Of a stretch of DNA of 9,329 bases, positions 6,241-9,329 are shown piece after piece. The notes under the pieces are model-generated. The model made no database searches and was not told where the DNA came from. It was given only the letters and a program-made list of their open reading frames with translations. The position numbers were made by a program, and so were the translations under genes. The stretch covers positions 1-9,329 of the forward strand of contig JBAYBO010000041.1 of assembly GCA_041669225.1 (NCBI GenBank), in the 5' to 3' direction. The stretch comes from UBA1424 sp041669225. GTDB taxonomy: Bacteria; Bacillota_I; Bacilli_A; RFN20; CAG-826. Positions within the stretch are counted from its first letter, which is position 1, and each line of letters begins with the position of its first letter.

Positions 6241-6299
6241 AAAAAATAAAAAGCGCCCTTCCTCTTAAGAGGTGTGAAATTATATTTCATAAGGCGCTT
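6241..6299 (-). terminator. Branched (three-way-junction) intrinsic terminator of the NfeD-SPFH operon
   Basis: On the minus strand AAGCGCCTT (6299-6291) pairs with AAGGGCGCTT (6260-6251) through nine pairs and one bulged G, followed by TTTATTTTTT. Inside are two further hairpins: TGAAAT-ATA-ATTTCA (6289-6275), and the self-complementary CCTCTTAAGAGG (6272-6261), which folds as a 4-bp stem with a TTAA loop. It lies about 11 nt after the SPFH stop codon. Confidence 0.8.
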
Positions 6300-6309
6300 A
6301 TAAGCTTAA

Positions 6310-7263
6310 CTATTTCTTGACAAGTTCAGCAATGGAAGTCGCAAGCGAGGCAATGTTTTGGAGGTCGCTAGGAATAATAATCTTTGTCGCTTGTCCATCG
6401 GCCACTTTCGCTAAAGTTTCATAAGACTTCAATGTTAAGACGGCTTGATCGACTTTCGCATTCTTAAGCATTTCAAGACCGGCGGCTTCGGCTTCGCGAA
6501 TAATTTTGATACCTTCAGCTTCAGCTTTCTTAACTTCCAAGATTGCTTGAGCTTCACCTTCGGCGTTACGAATCGCTGATTGTTTTTGGGCTTCGGCGTT
6601 TAGAATAACTGATTCCTTATCACCTTCAGCAACGAGAATCGCTGACCGTTTTTGTCCTTCGGCAAGCAAAATCTTTTCACGGCGTTCACGCTCGGCGCGC
6701 ATTTGGCGTTCCATCGCGTCACGAATATCCTTCGGAGGAAGAATGTTTTTGACTTCAACGCGGTTGACTTTAATACCCCAGGCATCCGTAGCTTCGTCGA
6801 GAATACTTCTCATCTTGGTATTAATAATGTCTCTTGAGGTTAATGTTTCATCAAGGTCAAGATCACCAATAATATTACGAAGGGTGGTAGCTGAGAGGTT
6901 TTCAATCGCCGAAATGGGATTAATAACTCCGTAGCAAAAAAGTTTTGGGTCAGTTACTTGAAAGAAAACAACGGTGTCGATTTGCATCGTCACGTTATCT
7001 TTGGTAATAACTGGTTGGGGTTCAAAATCTTTGACTTGTTCTTTCGTCGTCACCCGTTGGGCAACGCGATCGAAAAAGGGAATGAGCATGTGAATACCAA
7101 CACCCCATGTGGTTAAATAACCACCTAATCTTTCAATAACATATTTGTCCGTTTGACGGACGATTTTAATACAACTAATAAGTATGATTAGAACAACTAC
7201 TCCGACAATACTTAAAACGACAATGCCCCAAGTGGGCATACCGGCTAAAACGATAAGATTCAT
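6310..7263 (-). CDS. SPFH/stomatin-family membrane protein, QmcA (HflC/slipin-like) type
   Basis: Protein of 317 residues from ATG 7263, with GGAAGG about 8 nt upstream. The reading frame extends 13 codons further to an ATG at 7302, but that lies inside the NfeD gene without a ribosome binding site. Layout: one N-terminal membrane segment (about 12-32); an SPFH domain (about 35-185) with the typical Y-V-I-E-R-L-G, IPFFDRV and a DIR motif (179-181); then a long coiled coil (about 183-275). The coiled coil contains regular 11-residue repeats beginning at I198, I209, I220 and I231, each of the type I-x-x-A-E-x-x-K-x-S-x. The C-terminus has a short hydrophobic stretch. SPFH proteins oligomerise into membrane rings or microdomains that organise or protect membrane proteins. 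It is downstream of NfeD in an operon (stop and start 1 nt apart), the conserved pairing of the two families. The stop is TAG. Confidence 0.9.
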   Translation of the reverse strand: MNLIVLAGMPTWGIVVLSIVGVVVLIILISCIKIVRQTDKYVIERLGGYLTTWGVGIHMLIPFFDRVAQRVTTKEQVKDFEPQPVITKDNVTMQIDTVVFFQVTDPKLFCYGVINPISAIENLSATTLRNIIGDLDLDETLTSRDIINTKMRSILDEATDAWGIKVNRVEVKNILPPKDIRDAMERQMRAERERREKILLAEGQKRSAILVAEGDKESVILNAEAQKQSAIRNAEGEAQAILEVKKAEAEGIKIIREAEAAGLEMLKNAKVDQAVLTLKSYETLAKVADGQATKIIIPSDLQNIASLATSIAELVKK

Positions 7264-7264
7264 C

Positions 7265-7729
7265 TTAATTACCTTCCTTTCCGTTTTCGGCTTTTTCAAC
7301 AATCAATTTATTACCGTCGATGCCAATGATGGTCACGACTGATTGTTCGTCGAACACTTCGCCTTTGTTTTTGGCAACGGCCGTCCAAATCACGCCATTG
7401 AGTTTCACTTCCCCATAAGTTAACTCGCTAATAGCTTTGATTACGACGCACTTCTCACCGATTTTTTCTTCGATATTGGATTTAATTTCCTTTTTAAACA
7501 AATACCTTTTGGCTAAAGGACGAATCGCGAATATCAGGACAAAGGCCACAACTAAAAAGACAATGATTTCAACCCAGAAGGGAATTCCGGGAATAATCGA
7601 AAGAATTATGGCTAACAACGCCCCTGCCGCAAACCAAATTGAAACAAGATCTGGTTCAATTGCTTCAATGATTACGGATAAGACAAAAATGCCGAGCCAA
7701 ATCCATATCATGATTTCTTCAATTGTCAT
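7265..7729 (-). CDS. NfeD-family membrane protein (YbbJ-like, short form)
   Basis: Protein of 154 residues using ATG 7729, which has GGAGGT at 7737-7742 with 7 nt spacing. An in-frame ATG at 7744 overlaps that GGAGGT and was rejected. Three hydrophobic segments (about 7-24, 27-47 and 52-70) include the typical I-I-E-A-I-E-P and I-W-F-A-A-G-A-L-x-A patterns. The C-terminal OB-fold domain (about 89-147) has the family pattern I-G-E-K-C-V-V, Y-G-E-V-K-L-N-G-V-I-W-T-A and V-V-T-I-I-G-I-D-G-N-K-L-I-V. The short form lacks the ClpP-like protease domain of long NfeD proteins. Family role: partner of SPFH proteins in membrane-domain assembly, with the OB domain probably contacting the SPFH protein. 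It is the first gene of the operon. Confidence 0.9.
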   Translation of the reverse strand: MTIEEIMIWIWLGIFVLSVIIEAIEPDLVSIWFAAGALLAIILSIIPGIPFWVEIIVFLVVAFVLIFAIRPLAKRYLFKKEIKSNIEEKIGEKCVVIKAISELTYGEVKLNGVIWTAVAKNKGEVFDEQSVVTIIGIDGNKLIVEKAENGKEGN

Positions 7730-7748
7730 AATGATAACCTCCATAAAA

Positions 7749-7777
7749 AATATACATTAAATCGAACGTATTAACAA
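7749..7777 (-). promoter_or_regulatory. Promoter of the NfeD-SPFH operon
   Basis: Minus strand: -35 TTGTTA (7772-7777), 17-bp spacer and -10 TATATT (7749-7754). The expected start falls at about 7742-7744, directly at the GGAGGT ribosome binding site, so the leader would be only about 13-15 nt. Confidence 0.55.
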
Positions 7778-7806
7778 TTGATATAGAATATTTCGTATAC
7801 TATTTT
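7778..7806 (+). promoter_or_regulatory. Candidate promoter of the second six-helix membrane protein
   Basis: Plus strand: -35 TTGATA (7778-7783), 17-bp spacer and a weak -10 TATTTT (7801-7806). An alternative -10, TATACT (7796-7801), is better but lacks a -35 at a good distance. The -35 boxes of this promoter and the divergent NfeD promoter are immediately adjacent. Confidence 0.4.
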
Positions 7807-7819
7807 TGCATATATGCAA
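7806..7819. promoter_or_regulatory. 14-bp perfect palindrome at the start-site region (candidate operator)
   Basis: TTGCATATATGCAA is a perfect palindrome placed just downstream of the plus-strand -10 and so over the expected transcription start. A dimeric repressor bound here would block the plus-strand gene. Its effect on the divergent NfeD promoter, about 30 bp away, is uncertain. Confidence 0.4.
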
Positions 7820-7878
7820 GCCAAATGGCGTTCAAGTATGCCAAAATAATTACATATAAAAATTTTAGGAGCACCATT

Positions 7879-8454
7879 ATGGAAAAAAACAAAGACCACA
7901 AACTTAAGCGAATTTGGATTGCTACCTTATTAATTATAAGTTGGAGTTTATGTTTAATTACTGTTAATTATCCTGATGACCATGTTCTTGGATACAATCC
8001 AATTTTAATGTATGTTCTTTATTCACTGATGGCGATAGTTTCGATTGCATCGTTAGTACTCATCCTGATTAAGAAACCTTATTTAAGTGATATCTTATCA
8101 ACTGCATCATTAGTTTTTTACTTCACCCTTTCCGGTATCATCTTCGTTAAACGCCTGCTTGCGGGATACGTTATGTTTTTACCCATGCTGACTATTTCGT
8201 TATTCATTCTTGCGATTATTGCAAGCGCAACAGTAATTTTGCTATCAATGAAAAGGAGAAGAGAAGGCTATTTTATAGCCATCATTTCTTATTCCTTTTT
8301 CTCGTTATCCGTCGTCCTTGAATCTTACCCCGTGGTCTATGACCAAGTATCAGAAGTATATGGAAATATTAAAATAGTTTACTTTGTTGCCATTATCACG
8401 GCTTCTATACTTGGAATTATTAATTTCGCGCAGATGTATAAAGAACACAAATAA
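7879..8454 (+). CDS. Small six-helix membrane protein, unknown function
   Basis: Protein of 191 residues from ATG 7879, supported by AGGAG at 7867-7871 with 7 nt spacing. An in-frame ATG at 7825 has no ribosome binding site and was rejected. A short basic N-terminus (K-N-K-D-H-K-L-K-R) is followed by about six hydrophobic segments at 11-29, 39-63, 70-91, 97-122, 129-149 and 163-184, ending in a short charged tail. The positive-inside pattern (K-K between helices 2 and 3, K-R-R-R between 4 and 5) fits cytoplasmic N- and C-termini. No functional motif is recognised. It is more AT-rich than the SPFH operon (7921-7980 has 16 G/C of 60 by hand count). It is divergent from NfeD-SPFH and convergent with the nuclease, sharing its terminator. 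Confidence 0.78.
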   Translation: MEKNKDHKLKRIWIATLLIISWSLCLITVNYPDDHVLGYNPILMYVLYSLMAIVSIASLVLILIKKPYLSDILSTASLVFYFTLSGIIFVKRLLAGYVMFLPMLTISLFILAIIASATVILLSMKRRREGYFIAIISYSFFSLSVVLESYPVVYDQVSEVYGNIKIVYFVAIITASILGIINFAQMYKEHK

Positions 8455-8479
8455 AAAAGCCGCTGTCTGCGGCTTGTCT
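8453..8479. terminator. Bidirectional terminator between the membrane protein and the nuclease
   Basis: AAGCCGC-TGTCT-GCGGCTT (8457-8475) is a perfect 7-bp stem with a 5-nt loop. It has a T-rich tail TGTCTTT on the plus strand and TTTTAT on the minus strand. It begins only 2 nt after the plus-strand stop codon and lies 10 nt past the nuclease stop on the minus strand. Confidence 0.85.
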
Positions 8480-8484
8480 TTAAA

Positions 8485-9329
8485 TTAGAAAATTGAGTGC
8501 GCCCATTCAGGATGATCGACGAATGGGTTGCGGTTGTGTTGGTAACTATCGTAAATAATATTGTTGCGGTTCATTTCGAATTCGTCGACAGGATCTAGTT
8601 CGTGCCACTCTAATAAAGTATTTAAGTGTCCAAGTGTTTTTCCGGTGCCAGGATAGGAGTTGACCAATGTACAATTCGTATTGTAAACAACCGCCATGTA
8701 GAAACAAGCTCTGGCGACATCACCTTTATCGTGATCGACTGGTTCGTAAATTCCATTAAGCTGACCGCCACTATATTTACCAGAATTAAGTCCACGATAA
8801 TCTTGTCCGTATGAACCACTTGTGGCGTTACCAAAATTGCGTGAATTCCGCCAAGAGTTATTGTTTGGCTTATCAGAAGCGCGCAAATGATGCAAATCAG
8901 ATCCCGGTTTGTCGTTATTGTCAAAACCGCCGTGCGACTTCGCCCAAATGTGCTCACGATCCCAAATAGTATTATTATCGTTAAAACGAGCTGCACTTGA
9001 TGTTTTAAAATTATATGAAGCATAAATTAAACGCATGTACGGATTTGAGTCAGATACATTCGGAGAAAGACTCCAGTCGCGATCGGTTTTTTGCATAGCG
9101 CTACGCGCTCCGTCATAGGATAGTTTAGTGTGGCTCGAAACAATTGATCTAAGTTGTGCACTCGTCGGATTACTGCCTAAAGTGCTGTAATAACTAGCGT
9201 ATTGTGAAGGCATCTCATAGTGATCGCCCGTCGAAGTAGAATCGCTCGAAGACGAAAAATTGGACGTAGACGTATTTGATGAGCTGTTACTAGTATCAGA
9301 AGATATATCACCGCTAGTGTCGGCAGAAG
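8485..9329 (-). CDS. Endonuclease I-family secreted nuclease, probably a lipoprotein; 5' end outside the window
   Basis: The frame is open from the right edge to TAA at 8485. The ATG at 9213 is probably internal: 38 further in-frame codons lead to the edge, encode a linker with 22 Ser/Thr of 38, and no ribosome binding site precedes 9213. Numbering from that ATG, the catalytic core is W-D-R-E-H-I-W (84-90), whose E87-H88 match the metal ligand and general base of EndA/Vvn-type beta-beta-alpha-metal nucleases. Then come D-L-H-H-L-R (106-111), K-P-N-N-N-S-W-R-N-S-R-N-F (115-127, holding the second metal-binding Asn), K-G-D-V-A-R-A-C-F-Y-M (163-173) and R-N-P-F-V-D-H-P-E-W (228-237). Family role: non-specific, Mg-dependent cleavage of DNA and often RNA outside the cell. 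The Ser/Thr linker resembles that following the lipobox of the OB/Ig lipoprotein, so a membrane-anchored form is likely, but the signal peptide is not visible. Confidence 0.93.
   Translation of the reverse strand, partial: SADTSGDISSDTSNSSSNTSTSNFSSSSDSTSTGDHYEMPSQYASYYSTLGSNPTSAQLRSIVSSHTKLSYDGARSAMQKTDRDWSLSPNVSDSNPYMRLIYASYNFKTSSAARFNDNNTIWDREHIWAKSHGGFDNNDKPGSDLHHLRASDKPNNNSWRNSRNFGNATSGSYGQDYRGLNSGKYSGGQLNGIYEPVDHDKGDVARACFYMAVVYNTNCTLVNSYPGTGKTLGHLNTLLEWHELDPVDEFEMNRNNIIYDSYQHNRNPFVDHPEWAHSIF

Noticed and set aside
7264..7302. 13-codon N-terminal extension of the SPFH protein
   Set aside because: It overlaps the NfeD coding end and lacks a ribosome binding site, while ATG 7263 has a strong one directly after the NfeD stop.
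7437..7760. 107-codon plus-strand open frame antisense to NfeD
   Set aside because: It is the complement of a well-supported NfeD gene, with no ribosome binding site and no recognisable protein features.
7825..7878. Upstream in-frame ATG for the second six-helix membrane protein
   Set aside because: It has no ribosome binding site, whereas ATG 7879 has AGGAG at 7 nt.
8622..9023. 133-codon minus-strand open frame
   Set aside because: It lies wholly inside the nuclease gene in another frame, has no ribosome binding site, and the nuclease frame carries clear catalytic motifs.

Overview
The window looks like chromosomal DNA of a low-GC Gram-positive-type bacterium. The best guess is class Bacilli, near the wall-less or small-genome lineages (Acholeplasma/Izemoplasma or Erysipelotrichia-like). 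This is an inference from AT-rich DNA, strong GGAGG-type ribosome binding sites, intrinsic terminators with U-tracts, three lipoprotein-type secreted proteins with Ser/Thr-rich linkers, and a YefA/RlmD-type 23S rRNA methyltransferase. TAA, TAG and TGA all end genes and tryptophan is TGG, so the standard code is used, unlike Mycoplasma. No tRNA, rRNA, CRISPR array or insertion sequence was seen.

Layout, left to right. (1) 1-896, minus strand: an AbiE-type (type IV) toxin-antitoxin operon, with the AbiEi-like antitoxin complete and the AbiEii nucleotidyltransferase toxin cut by the left edge. It is clearly more AT-rich than its neighbour and has its own strong promoter overlapped by two tandem 10-bp repeats. 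(2) 981-2443, minus: an RlmD/RlmCD 23S rRNA m5U methyltransferase with a leaderless-looking start. (3) 2450-4401, minus: a large lipoprotein made of two OB-fold-like units around an Ig-like domain, preceded by a structured leader. (4) 4469-5267, plus: a six-helix membrane protein with a charged cytoplasmic tail, convergent with (5) 5296-6168, minus: a lipoprotein of unknown family. (6) 6241-7777, minus: an NfeD-SPFH (stomatin/QmcA-like) membrane operon ending in an unusual branched terminator. (7) 7778-8475, plus: a second six-helix membrane protein, divergent from the NfeD operon and sharing a compact back-to-back promoter region with a 14-bp palindrome. (8) 8485 to the right edge, minus: an endonuclease I-family nuclease whose upstream frame is a Ser/Thr-rich linker continuing out of the window, so it is probably a lipoprotein anchored outside the cell.

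Apart from the methyltransferase, the theme is the cell envelope: three exported proteins, two polytopic membrane proteins and a membrane-microdomain pair. The nuclease and the OB-fold lipoprotein share the same design (Ser/Thr/Asp linker, then folded domains) and could both act on extracellular nucleic acid. That link is inference. The most interesting non-coding signals are the tandem repeats over the abiE promoter, the switch-like leader and the hairpin-spaced ribosome binding site of the OB/Ig lipoprotein, the leaderless rlmD start, and the three-way-junction terminator.
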